Source: Bacillota bacterium
Lineage (GTDB): Bacteria; Bacillota; Clostridia; Lachnospirales; WQUN01
NCBI GenBank assembly: GCA_009782085.1
Contig: WQUN01000082.1
Location: 1-14,011 of the forward strand
Direction of reading: 5' to 3'
DNA: 14,011 nt
Position 1 is the first letter of the stretch. Every line of letters starts with the position of its first letter. The translations under genes were made by a program, and so were the position numbers. Below are positions 1 to 7,342 of this stretch, one piece after another. Below the pieces are notes generated by a model that was not told the DNA's origin, made no database searches, and saw nothing but the letters and a program-made list of their open reading frames with translations.

Positions 1-99
1 GTTGGGCGGTTTGTCATCCTGAGCGAAGCGAAGGATCTAAGATTCTTCGGCTTCGCCTCAGAATGACAATGTATAGTTATTTTTGGGATGATATACTAG
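1..99. repeat. Palindromic dispersed repeat, left copy of a long inverted pair
   Basis: Positions 13-67 form an imperfect palindrome: the arm beginning GTCATCCTGAGCGAAG is answered by an arm ending CGCCTCAGAATGAC, so RNA or single-stranded DNA would fold into a long hairpin. Positions 1-67 are the exact reverse complement of 9644-9710, and positions 68-99 match the reverse complement of 9586-9617 at 28 of 32 bases. The repeat therefore reaches beyond the hairpin and may continue past the window edge. Further copies or fragments lie near 297-323, 4326-4350, 9425-9478 and 9618-9639. No coding capacity is seen. Confidence 0.85.
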
Positions 100-135
100 T
101 GTCTCATCCGGCAAGGTTTTGCAGGGACGGCAATC

Positions 136-219
136 GTAGGGGCGATTATCAATCGCCCGCTGTCGGACGCACGCGATCAACTGTCCGCAAAATCCCGGGC
201 GATTGATAATCGCCCCTAC
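136..219. repeat. REPIN-like pair of inverted REP elements (type A)
   Basis: Two perfect 24-base inverted copies (136-159 and 196-219) flank a 36-base spacer. Each copy starts with GTAG, followed directly by a short hairpin: GGGCGATT (140-147), loop ATC, AATCGCCC (151-158). A GTAG tetranucleotide at the foot of a small palindrome is the hallmark of REP elements mobilised by RAYT (TnpA-REP) transposases, and two inverted REPs make a REPIN. That assignment rests on structure; no RAYT gene is in this window. Confidence 0.75.
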
Positions 220-296
220 AACAGGCTGCGTGTATCAAATATGAATTTCCTGCCGTATAGAATACTGGTGTTTCATTTCAAAAGCCGATGAATCCT

Positions 297-323
297 AGGA
301 TCCTTTATTGCGCTTAGGATGAC
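297..323. repeat. Decayed half copy of the palindromic repeat
   Basis: The stretch ending TTAGGATGAC matches the half element of 9455-9478 at about 20 of 25 bases, counted by eye from GATCC to GATGAC. It lies just upstream of the cupin gene and looks like an old, mutated copy. The rest of 220-371 holds no recognisable gene or RNA; it is AT-rich and may contain the cupin promoter, which I could not assign. Confidence 0.4.
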
Positions 324-371
324 ATACACTTTTACTATTTTTTGATATGCCATACGGAAGCCGGAGTGAAG

Positions 372-692
372 ATGAGTTATATCGCCGAATTCGATAAACA
401 GCCGTGGGACGCCCCCGCCGAGGGGTTGCGGACAAAGGTTTTCGAAAACGGGGGCCGGCGGATACGGCTGCTGGAATTTTCCCATGGATATGTCGAACCG
501 GACTGGTGCTACAGCGGCCATATGGGGTACGTCCTCGACGGAGAGTTCGGCATAGATTATGACGGCGGGACGGAGCGGTATAAAAAAGGGGACGTAATAC
601 TCATACCAGGAGGCGCGAAGTCCAGGCATATGCCGATTTTGCGGGAAAGGGAGAAAGTGACGCTGCTGTTGTTTGAGAAGGACGGCGAATGA
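372..692 (+). CDS. Small single-domain cupin protein
   Basis: A 106-residue protein with a single cupin beta-barrel. Motif 1 is the stretch CYSGHMGYVLDGEF (residues 46-59), giving H50 and E58 as possible metal ligands. Motif 2 is GDVILIPGGAKSRHMP (residues 73-88), with the usual Gly, Pro-Gly and a histidine, H86. Small cupins of this kind bind a metal or a small ligand, but the substrate cannot be read from the sequence. I chose ATG 372 because GGAG lies five bases upstream; an in-frame TTG at 342 would add ten poorly conserved-looking residues. The gene stands alone between repeat-filled spacers and is probably transcribed separately from pyrE. No signal peptide or membrane segment is visible, so it is likely cytoplasmic. 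Confidence 0.85.
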   Translation: MSYIAEFDKQPWDAPAEGLRTKVFENGGRRIRLLEFSHGYVEPDWCYSGHMGYVLDGEFGIDYDGGTERYKKGDVILIPGGAKSRHMPILREREKVTLLLFEKDGE

Positions 693-712
693 GCCACGAT
701 GAACGAAAATCC

Positions 713-774
713 GTAGGGAACGGTCTTGACCGTTCCGCACTATCAAGCTCGGAACGGTCAAGACCGTTCCCTAC
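713..774. repeat. REPIN-like pair of inverted REP elements (type B)
   Basis: A perfect 25-base inverted repeat (713-737 and 750-774) with a 12-base loop. Each arm starts with GTAG followed at once by a small hairpin: GGAACGGTC (717-725), loop TT, GACCGTTCC (728-736). The architecture is identical to 136-219 but the palindrome sequence differs, so it is a second REP family. It could act as a weak transcription barrier after the cupin gene, but it has no T-tract of the intrinsic terminator kind. Confidence 0.75.
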
Positions 775-939
775 AAAATTATAGTAATGACAAACGCCAA
801 TATCCGAAAAAGTCTAGTTTAGGTTTTGCTATTCCAATATCGCAATAATCATCTCGTGCGCTCAGGTGGTTATTCTTGCAATGCTGGCAATCTTACTTTG
901 GAAAAAGTCAACATCTTCACTTAAGTTCGGAGGTGTGCC
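775..939 (+). other. AT-rich leader upstream of pyrE
   Basis: This is the only sizeable AT-rich gap before the long operon, so the operon promoter most likely lies here. I checked for sigma-70-like hexamer pairs and found TTGCAA (876-881) and TTGCTA (826-831), but neither has a -10 box at acceptable spacing, so no promoter is assigned. A ribosome binding site, GGAGGTG at 929-935, precedes the GTG start of pyrE. I see no clear PyrR-type attenuator or riboswitch fold. Confidence 0.4.
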
Positions 940-1620
940 GTGCCAATCTCACCCTACAAAGCCGGCCTGATCGAGCTGATGGCCAAAACCGGCGTGCTGA
1001 TGTTCGGCGACTTCACCACTAAAAGCGGACGGCAGTCGCCGTATTTCGTCAACTCCGGGCGCTACAGGACCGGAAGGCAGGCGGAGGCCGTCGGCTCGTA
1101 CTACGCGGCGCTGATACACGAAAAGCTCGAGGGGAAGTTCGACGCGCTCTTCGGCCCGGCGTACAAGGGCATCCCGCTCTGCACGCTCACCGCGGCGGCG
1201 CTCTGGCGCGAATACGGCGTGGAAACCGGCTACTGCTTCAACCGCAAGGAGGTAAAGGACCACGGCGAGGGCGGGATGTTCGTCGGCTGGGAGCCGGAAG
1301 ACGGGGACAGGTTCCTGTTCACCGAGGACGTCATCTCCGCCGGGACGTCCGTGAGGGAATGCCTCCCTTTGCTTAAATCCGCCGCGAAGGTCGCCGTCAC
1401 CGACATGGTCGTCTCCGTGGACAGGATGGAGAAGGGCTACAACGGCCTGACCGCCGCGGAGGAGATGCGGCGGGAGTTCGGGATAGAGGTGCATTCCGTC
1501 GTGAACGCGCTGGAGGTCATGGAATATCTGCACAACCGGGAGATAGACGGGAAGGTGTATATCGACGACGGGGTCAGGCGGAGGATGGAGAGTTATATAG
1601 AGAAATACTGCGCCGTCTAG
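940..1620 (+). CDS. pyrE: Orotate phosphoribosyltransferase
   Basis: This enzyme joins orotate to PRPP to give orotidine 5'-phosphate, the fifth step of de novo pyrimidine synthesis in the cytoplasm. The 226-residue protein has the whole family signature. GDFTTKSGRQSPYFVN (23-38) and FGPAYKGIPL (71-80) form the substrate pocket. The flexible catalytic loop is FNRKEVKDHGEGG (100-112), with the conserved lysines and histidine. The PRPP-binding motif is FLFTEDVISAGTSV (125-138), with its acidic pair E129-D130. The length and the AYKGIP motif place it in the longer PyrE group also found in E. coli. The start is GTG at 940, chosen for the GGAGGTG just upstream; there is no competing ATG. It heads the co-directional cluster and lies 33 bases before the DUF2442 gene, so co-transcription with the fatty-acid genes is plausible. 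No other pyr gene is present. Confidence 0.96.
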   Translation: MPISPYKAGLIELMAKTGVLMFGDFTTKSGRQSPYFVNSGRYRTGRQAEAVGSYYAALIHEKLEGKFDALFGPAYKGIPLCTLTAAALWREYGVETGYCFNRKEVKDHGEGGMFVGWEPEDGDRFLFTEDVISAGTSVRECLPLLKSAAKVAVTDMVVSVDRMEKGYNGLTAAEEMRREFGIEVHSVVNALEVMEYLHNREIDGKVYIDDGVRRRMESYIEKYCAV

Positions 1621-1653
1621 TAGAACGTATTTCAAAATCAGGGGGCTGGAATA

Positions 1654-1944
1654 ATGCGCTGCCCAAAATTAATAAGAGCAATTGCGTTACCAGATTACAT
1701 CCTCGAACTTGAGTATGAAAATTCCGGGAAGCGTATGTACGATTTCAAACCTAACCTATGCCACGTGTTTTACAAAGAGCTTCAGAATCCGGCGATGTTC
1801 GAAAAAGTATTTGTTTCTGACGGCGATATCGGGTGGCCGACCGGACAGGATTTCTGCCCGAATACTTTGTATGAGAAAAGCGTCGCCATATATACCGACA
1901 AATCAAGCGCTAATAGTCTGTTTTCGGAGGGCATATGCGAGTAG
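1654..1944 (+). CDS. DUF2442 family protein
   Basis: A 96-residue protein with the features of the DUF2442 family: a short N-terminal strand followed by ALPDYILELEYENSGKR (11-27), MYDFKPNL (28-35), a FYKELQNPAMFEKV stretch (39-52) and the closing GDIGWPTGQDFCPNTLYE (57-74). Members are small alpha/beta proteins of unknown biochemical role. Some sit beside a DUF4160 partner and have been suggested to be toxin-antitoxin components; no DUF4160 gene is seen here. ATG 1654 follows GGGGGCTGG. The last ten bases overlap the start of fabF, and the fabF ribosome binding site lies inside this gene, so translation of the two is probably coupled. Its codons look more AT-rich than those of its neighbours, which hints at later acquisition. 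Confidence 0.8.
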   Translation: MRCPKLIRAIALPDYILELEYENSGKRMYDFKPNLCHVFYKELQNPAMFEKVFVSDGDIGWPTGQDFCPNTLYEKSVAIYTDKSSANSLFSEGICE

Positions 1945-3164
1945 TGATTACCGGCATGGGCGTTATCTCGCCCCTCGGCCTGACGGTTTCGGATTTCTGG
2001 AACAGCCTCAAGGGCGGCGTAGTCGGCATCGGCAGGATAGAGGGCTTTGACACGGCCGGCCTGGAGGTTTCGCTGGCGGCCGAGGTCAAAAACTTCGACC
2101 CGGAGTTCTTTTTGGGCCGGAAGGAGCCCAGGCGGACCGACCGCTTTTCCCAGTTCGCGCTGTCGGCGGCGCTCGAGGCTATGAAAAACGCCGGAGGCGC
2201 GCCGTCGGGCCCGCGGCTCGGCGTGATCGTGAGTTCCGGCGTCGGCGGCCTGAAGATCATGGAGGAGCAGATCCTCGTGATGGACAAAAAGGGCCCCGAC
2301 CGCGTGTCTCCGCTTTTTATCCCCGAAATGATCTCCAACATGGCCGCGGGCCTGCTGGCCATTAAATACGGCGCGACGGGGCTCTGCTCCTGCGTCGTGA
2401 CGGCCTGCGCCTCGTCGGTCAACGCCATCGGCGAGGGATACAGGAACGTCAGCCACGGCTACATGGACGCCTGCATAGTCGGCGGGGCGGACGCCTGCAT
2501 CAACAGGACCGGCATCTCCGGCTTCGCGGCGATGACCACGCTTTCGACCTCGTCCGACCCGGCGCGCGCCTCGATACCGTTCGACCTGGAGCGCGGCGGC
2601 TTCGTGATGGGCGAGGGTTCGGGCATATTGCTGATCGAGTCGCTCGAGTCCGCCCTGGCGCGGAACACGGAGATATTCGCCGAGATCGCGGGCTACGGCG
2701 TCTCGTGCGACGCCTATCACATGACCTCCCCGCGCCCCGACGGCAGCGGCGCGGCGGCCGCCATGGCCATGGCCGTCGCCGAGGCCGGAGCCGCGCCCGG
2801 GGAGATATCCTATGTCAACGCCCACGGGACGGGCACCGGGCCGAACGACACGGCCGAAACGAAGGCCATAAAGGCCGCGCTCGGGGAGGAAGTTGCCCGA
2901 AAGACGCCGATAAGCTCCACTAAGTCCATGACGGGGCATTTGCTCGGCGCGGCGGGGGCTATAGAGACGATAGCGACGGTCATGGCGCTGAGGGACGGGT
3001 TCATTCCGCCGACGGCCGGGCTGAAAGTCCCGGACCCGGAGTGCGATCTGGACTATGTCCCGATAGAAGGGCGAAAGGCCGACCTCAGATACGCGCTGAA
3101 CAACTCCTTCGGGTTCGGCGGGCACAACGCCGTGCTGTGCCTGAAAAGATGGGATGGTAGATAA
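1935..3164 (+). CDS. fabF: 3-oxoacyl-ACP synthase II (KAS II)
   Basis: This enzyme condenses malonyl-ACP with a growing acyl-ACP, the chain-elongating step of type II fatty acid synthesis. The 409-residue length is normal for FabF. The catalytic triad is complete: C158 in VVTACASSVNAIG (nucleophile), H297 in NAHGTGTGPND and H335 in KSMTGHLLGAAGAIE, with the conserved K330. The gating loop NNSFGFGGHN (389-398) is intact. The Cys-His-His set separates it from FabH, which has Cys-His-Asn. The start is ATG 1935, with GGAGG at 1926-1930. The stop TAA shares its last base with the accB start (TAATG), a strong sign of translational coupling. FabF is followed by the acc genes, as in clostridial fab clusters, but the usual upstream fabH, fabK, fabD, fabG and acpP are missing here. 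Confidence 0.97.
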   Translation: MRVVITGMGVISPLGLTVSDFWNSLKGGVVGIGRIEGFDTAGLEVSLAAEVKNFDPEFFLGRKEPRRTDRFSQFALSAALEAMKNAGGAPSGPRLGVIVSSGVGGLKIMEEQILVMDKKGPDRVSPLFIPEMISNMAAGLLAIKYGATGLCSCVVTACASSVNAIGEGYRNVSHGYMDACIVGGADACINRTGISGFAAMTTLSTSSDPARASIPFDLERGGFVMGEGSGILLIESLESALARNTEIFAEIAGYGVSCDAYHMTSPRPDGSGAAAAMAMAVAEAGAAPGEISYVNAHGTGTGPNDTAETKAIKAALGEEVARKTPISSTKSMTGHLLGAAGAIETIATVMALRDGFIPPTAGLKVPDPECDLDYVPIEGRKADLRYALNNSFGFGGHNAVLCLKRWDGR

Positions 3165-3628
3165 TGGACTACGGCGAGATAAGGGAACTGATCAAAGAAT
3201 TCAACGACTCCAAGCTGTCCAGACTCGAAATCGAGTTCGACGGCGCGAAGGTGAAGCTGGAAAAGGCGTCGGAAGAGCCGGTCTACATGTATGGGCCGGC
3301 GGCCGGGGCGGCTCATGCCGTCGCGAATCCGGAGGCCGGAGCTTTTCAGGCGGTTTCACGGGGAAGCGCCGCCGCGCCCGCTTTCGAGGGGCATTGCGTG
3401 ACCGCGCCGATCGTGGGGACGTTCTACCAGAGCTCCTCGCCCGAAAAGCCGCCGTTCGTCAGGCCGGGGGACAGCGTCAAGCCCGGGGACGTGCTCTGCA
3501 TAATCGAGGCCATGAAGATAATGAACGAGATAGTCTGCGACCGCGCCGGGAAAATCGCGGAGGTCTGCGCGAAGGACGGCGCGATGGTGGAGTTCGGGCA
3601 GGCGCTGTTCAAAATCAAAGAGGTATAA
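3164..3628 (+). CDS. accB: Biotin carboxyl carrier protein of acetyl-CoA carboxylase
   Basis: AccB carries the biotin that AccC carboxylates and the AccA/AccD carboxyltransferase then unloads onto acetyl-CoA. At 154 residues it has the usual three parts. An N-terminal segment (1-35) contains the IRELIKEFNDSKLSRLEIE motif typical of BCCP. An Ala/Pro-rich flexible linker spans about 40-75. The C-terminal biotinyl domain starts at VTAPIVGTFYQSSSPEKPPF (79-98) and bears the biotin-accepting lysine K118 within EAMKIMNEI (115-123). ATG 3164 overlaps the fabF stop by one base. A biotin protein ligase (BirA) encoded elsewhere would be needed. After the stop the standard order is broken: fabZ should follow, but a HAD hydrolase and a DUF4177-like gene come first. 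Confidence 0.96.
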   Translation: MDYGEIRELIKEFNDSKLSRLEIEFDGAKVKLEKASEEPVYMYGPAAGAAHAVANPEAGAFQAVSRGSAAAPAFEGHCVTAPIVGTFYQSSSPEKPPFVRPGDSVKPGDVLCIIEAMKIMNEIVCDRAGKIAEVCAKDGAMVEFGQALFKIKEV

Positions 3629-3692
3629 ATTCATGGCGGGATAAACGAGATGACCGTGGAACAAGCGGCGGAGAGGATTTTACGGGTGCTGA

Positions 3693-4322
3693 ATGAGTAA
3701 AGAGATAAATAGCGGAACCGCGAATGTTAAAGCCGTTTTGCTCGACCTGGGCGGGGTGCTGGTGAGGCTGACGGGCGTCGGACGGCTTATTGAACTCGCC
3801 GGCGGCGGGATCGACCCGGCCGAGTTGGACAAGCGTTGGAATAATTCCAGGGCTGTCCAAAAGTACGAATCGGGATTATGCGATTCGGCCGCATTCGCCG
3901 GCGAATTGTTGAGCGAGCTCGGCATGGACATATCCCCGCAGGCTTTTCTGGATGAGTTCGTCCTGTTCGCAAAGGACTTCTACCCCGGAACGCCGGAGTT
4001 ATTGCGGGCGCTCCGCCGAAAATACACCGTGGCGTGCCTGTCCAACACAAACCGGCTCCAATGGGACGGTCTGCGCGAGAGGATAGCTATAGACGGCTAT
4101 TTTGACAGGTGTTTTCTCTCGTTTGAAATAGGCAAAATGAAGCCGGGGCCGGAGATTTACGCATACGCCGTCAAAGAGCTTGGACTTGAGCCGGACGGGA
4201 TCGTCTATTTCGACGACCTGGACGCGAACGTCCGGGCCGGCGCGGAGGCCGGGTTGCGGGCGTATAAAGTCTCGGGGGCGGAGGAATTGAGGCGGAAGCT
4301 GGTTGGCATGGGGCTGATTTAG
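3693..4322 (+). CDS. HAD-superfamily hydrolase, subfamily IA (YihX-like)
   Basis: A 209-residue haloacid dehalogenase-like hydrolase, probably a small-molecule phosphatase. Motif I is AVLLDLGGVLV (14-24), with nucleophile D18. The second aspartate of the classical DxD is replaced by glycine (G20), as in YihX-type members. Motif II is CLSNTN (115-120), with S117. Motif III is GKMKPGPEIY (147-156), with K150. Motif IV is VYFDDLDANV (171-180), with D174 and D175. A helical cap lies between motifs I and II (about 30-95). The substrate cannot be inferred; detoxification of a phosphorylated by-product or coenzyme fragment is only a guess. ATG 3693 lies 64 bases after accB. The ribosome binding site is not strong (GAGAGGA at 3671-3677, distant). 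A 16-codon open frame at 3650-3700 overlaps the start. Its position inside an acc/fab operon is not standard. Confidence 0.88.
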   Translation: MSKEINSGTANVKAVLLDLGGVLVRLTGVGRLIELAGGGIDPAELDKRWNNSRAVQKYESGLCDSAAFAGELLSELGMDISPQAFLDEFVLFAKDFYPGTPELLRALRRKYTVACLSNTNRLQWDGLRERIAIDGYFDRCFLSFEIGKMKPGPEIYAYAVKELGLEPDGIVYFDDLDANVRAGAEAGLRAYKVSGAEELRRKLVGMGLI

Positions 4323-4325
4323 GCG

Positions 4326-4350
4326 TTTCTTCGCTTACGCTCAGAATGAC
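4326..4350. repeat. Half copy of the palindromic repeat inside the operon
   Basis: Directly after the HAD stop codon, the stretch TTTCTTCGCTTACGCTCAG followed by AATGAC matches one arm of the family seen at 1-67 and 9425-9478, with one extra base. It separates the HAD gene from the DUF4177-like gene and is the only copy inside the cluster. It probably records a past insertion or rearrangement. Confidence 0.65.
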
Positions 4351-4411
4351 GGCTCTTATGCGGTTTTCGACTTTCGGGGGGAACTCGACACGACGACTGG
4401 AGGACGGGAAA

Positions 4412-4600
4412 GTGGCGCAAAGATACGAGTACAAAGTGACGACCGGCAGCGGCGAGAAATTATGGGACGCCGGCAAGAGGGTCGAGAAGGAAATGAACGA
4501 TATGGCGCTGGAAGGCTGGCGGGCCGTTTCGGTGGATTATTTCTTCGATTCGACAGATATGTGGCATTATTGCAACGTCACTTTTGAAAGAGGTGTCTGA
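4412..4600 (+). CDS. DUF4177-like small protein
   Basis: A 62-residue protein. The core is QRYEYKVTT near the N-terminus, then an amphipathic helix containing KEMNDMALEGWRAVSVDYFF, then a final strand WHYCNVTFERGV. This strand-helix-EGWxxVSV-strand pattern is that of DUF4177, a family of tiny proteins of unknown function. I chose GTG 4412 because GGAGG (4399-4403) lies eight bases upstream. An ATG at 4346 would add 22 residues that run back into the palindromic repeat and look non-coding. The stop TGA shares its last base with the fabZ start (TGATG), so the two are translationally coupled. It could be a regulator or a small accessory subunit of the pathway, but nothing in the sequence shows this. 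Confidence 0.72.
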   Translation: MAQRYEYKVTTGSGEKLWDAGKRVEKEMNDMALEGWRAVSVDYFFDSTDMWHYCNVTFERGV

Positions 4601-5031
4601 TGCAAGCCGGATGCGAATACGACATAAAAGCCCTTATCCCGCACCGCTACCCGTTTCTTCTGATCGACCGCATAATCTCCCTGGAGCCCGGCGTCAAGGC
4701 CGTGGCCGTGAAGAACGTCTCCCACAACGAGCCGTTCTTCCAGGGCCATTTCCCGCGGGAGCCGGTCATGCCGGGGGTGCTTATCGTGGAGGCGATGGCC
4801 CAGGCCGGGGCGTGCGCGATACTGTCCGCGCCGGAGTTCAAGGGCCGGACGGCGTATCTGGGCGCGCTGGATAAGGCGCGCTTCCGCCGGAAGGTCGCGC
4901 CCGGCGACGTGCTGACGCTGGAACTGGAGATAGTGAAGCTGCGGGGGATCGCCGGGACGGGGCGCGGCGTCGCCACGGTGGACGGGGAAAAGGCCGCCGA
5001 GGCGGAGATCACGTTTGTAATCGGGAAGTGA
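4600..5031 (+). CDS. fabZ: 3-hydroxyacyl-ACP dehydratase
   Basis: FabZ removes water from 3-hydroxyacyl-ACP to give trans-2-enoyl-ACP in type II fatty acid synthesis. The 143-residue protein is a complete single hot-dog domain. It begins with the diagnostic PHRYPFLLIDR (14-24). It carries the catalytic histidine H50 in FFQGHFPREPVMPGV (46-60) and the catalytic glutamate E64 on the following helix, IVEAMAQAG (62-70). Lengths and motifs fit FabZ rather than FabA. ATG 4600 overlaps the preceding stop by one base, and AGGTG at 4591-4595 serves as ribosome binding site. accC starts four bases after its stop. This is the expected place for fabZ relative to accC, although two unrelated genes separate it from accB. 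Confidence 0.96.
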   Translation: MQAGCEYDIKALIPHRYPFLLIDRIISLEPGVKAVAVKNVSHNEPFFQGHFPREPVMPGVLIVEAMAQAGACAILSAPEFKGRTAYLGALDKARFRRKVAPGDVLTLELEIVKLRGIAGTGRGVATVDGEKAAEAEITFVIGK

Positions 5032-5035
5032 GCCT

Positions 5036-6363
<1,328 letters not shown>

Positions 6364-6367
<4 letters not shown>

Positions 6368-7236
6368 TAAACATATTCAAGAAAAAAAAGTACATCACCC
6401 TCCCGCCGCCGAAGCCGCCGGAAGCCGGCGGCGCGGCCCCCTCCGTGCCGGAGGGCGTGTGGGTCAAGTGCGCGCACTGTAAAAAGGCGGTTTATAAAAA
6501 GAACCTGGACGCCTTCAGGATATGCCCCTTTTGCGGGGGTTATTTCCGTATGAACGCGCGTGAGCGCGTCGCGATAACGGCGGATGAAAACACTTTTTCG
6601 GAATTCGGCTGGAATATAGAGTGCAAAAACCCCATCGGCTTTCCGGACTACGAAAAAAAGCTGGCGAACGAACGTCAGAAAACCGGCGAGAGCGACGCGG
6701 TCGTCGCGGGGACTTGCGAAATTTGCGGGATAAAAACCGTGCTTTGCGTCATGGACTCGAATTTCATCATGGGGAGCCTGGGCACCGTCGAGGGCGAGAG
6801 GCTGGCGCGCTCTTTTGACTGCGCCGGCGCGAACGGCCTGCCTGTCGTGGTGTTCACGGCCTCCGGCGGCGCGCGGATGCAGGAGGGGATCATGTCTCTG
6901 ATGCAGATGGCGAAGGTTTCGGCGGCGGTGGGCGAACACGGCGCGAAAAGGCTGTTTTACGCCTCCGTGCTGACCAACCCGACCACGGGCGGCGTGACGG
7001 CCAGCTTCGCCATGCAGGGGGACGTGATTTTGGCCGAGCCGAAGGCTCTTGTCGGCTTCGCCGGCCCGCGGGTCATTGAGCAGACTATCGGGCAGAGCCT
7101 CCCGGAGGGCTTCCAGAGCGCGGAATTTTTGCTGGAGCACGGCTTCGTGGACCATATCGCGGGGAGGAGAGAGATGAAGGCGGCGCTGGGGAGCCTGCTG
7201 AGGATGCACGGAGGGGGTAAAGGATGTTGTCAATAG
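6364..7236 (+). CDS. accD: Acetyl-CoA carboxylase carboxyltransferase subunit beta
   Basis: AccD, paired with AccA, moves the carboxyl group from carboxybiotin to acetyl-CoA, making malonyl-CoA. The 290-residue protein has the AccD-specific N-terminal zinc ribbon, with C36, C39, C54 and C57 (CAHC, then CPFC). A crotonase-fold carboxyltransferase domain follows, with SGGARMQEG (167-175), TNPTTGGVTASFA (204-216) and GFAGPRVIEQT (231-241). Residues 3-30 are a basic then Pro/Ala-rich spacer. The ATGA overlap with accC indicates coupled translation. The last few codons (GGGKGCCQ) run into foreign-looking sequence that in another frame encodes a nucleotidyltransferase-like tail. The original C-terminus of AccD may therefore have been replaced, although the catalytic domain is complete. 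In the usual clostridial order accA would follow directly; here it is 1.4 kb further on. Confidence 0.96.
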
Positions 7237-7342
7237 AGTTGACGTTTATGATATTCTTGAAATAGCGAAGCCGTCGGCCATATATGATAACATCCGGAAA
7301 GACGGGGTGATTATTTATGACACTGCAGAATACGGAACGTAA
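7202..7342 (+). pseudogene. Remnant of a nucleotidyltransferase-like C-terminus
   Basis: Frame 7202-7342 (stop TAA 7340-7342) reads through the accD stop and the whole accD-oxidoreductase gap. It ends in a protein-like tail containing VKDVVNRVDVYDILEIAK, then PSAIYDNIRKDGVIIYD. This resembles the C-terminal part of MNT-type (polymerase beta fold) nucleotidyltransferases, where a VDVxD strand is followed by an I..GxxIY strand. There is no ATG, GTG or TTG start in the open stretch, and a TGA lies at 7199-7201, so only the last 40 or so codons of the ancestral gene are left. It overlaps the end of accD and the start of the FAD oxidoreductase in different frames. The identification is from memory of the family pattern and is moderate at best. 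Confidence 0.45.

Noticed and set aside
342..371. TTG start for the cupin gene
   Set aside because: ATG 372 has a well-placed GGAG, and the additional residues carry no cupin similarity.
775..939. PyrR attenuator, riboswitch or T-box upstream of pyrE
   Set aside because: I could not find the PyrR anti-antiterminator loop, a T-box sequence or a terminator with a T-run before the pyrE start.
3650..3700. 16-codon open frame before the HAD gene (MTVEQAAERILRVLNE)
   Set aside because: It overlaps the HAD start and could be a coupling leader, but it has no convincing ribosome binding site and no known counterpart. It is too short to support as a gene.
7224..7265. 13-codon open frame starting ATG at 7224, MLSIELTFMIFLK
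   Set aside because: It overlaps the accD end and the nucleotidyltransferase-like frame and has no homology or independent support.
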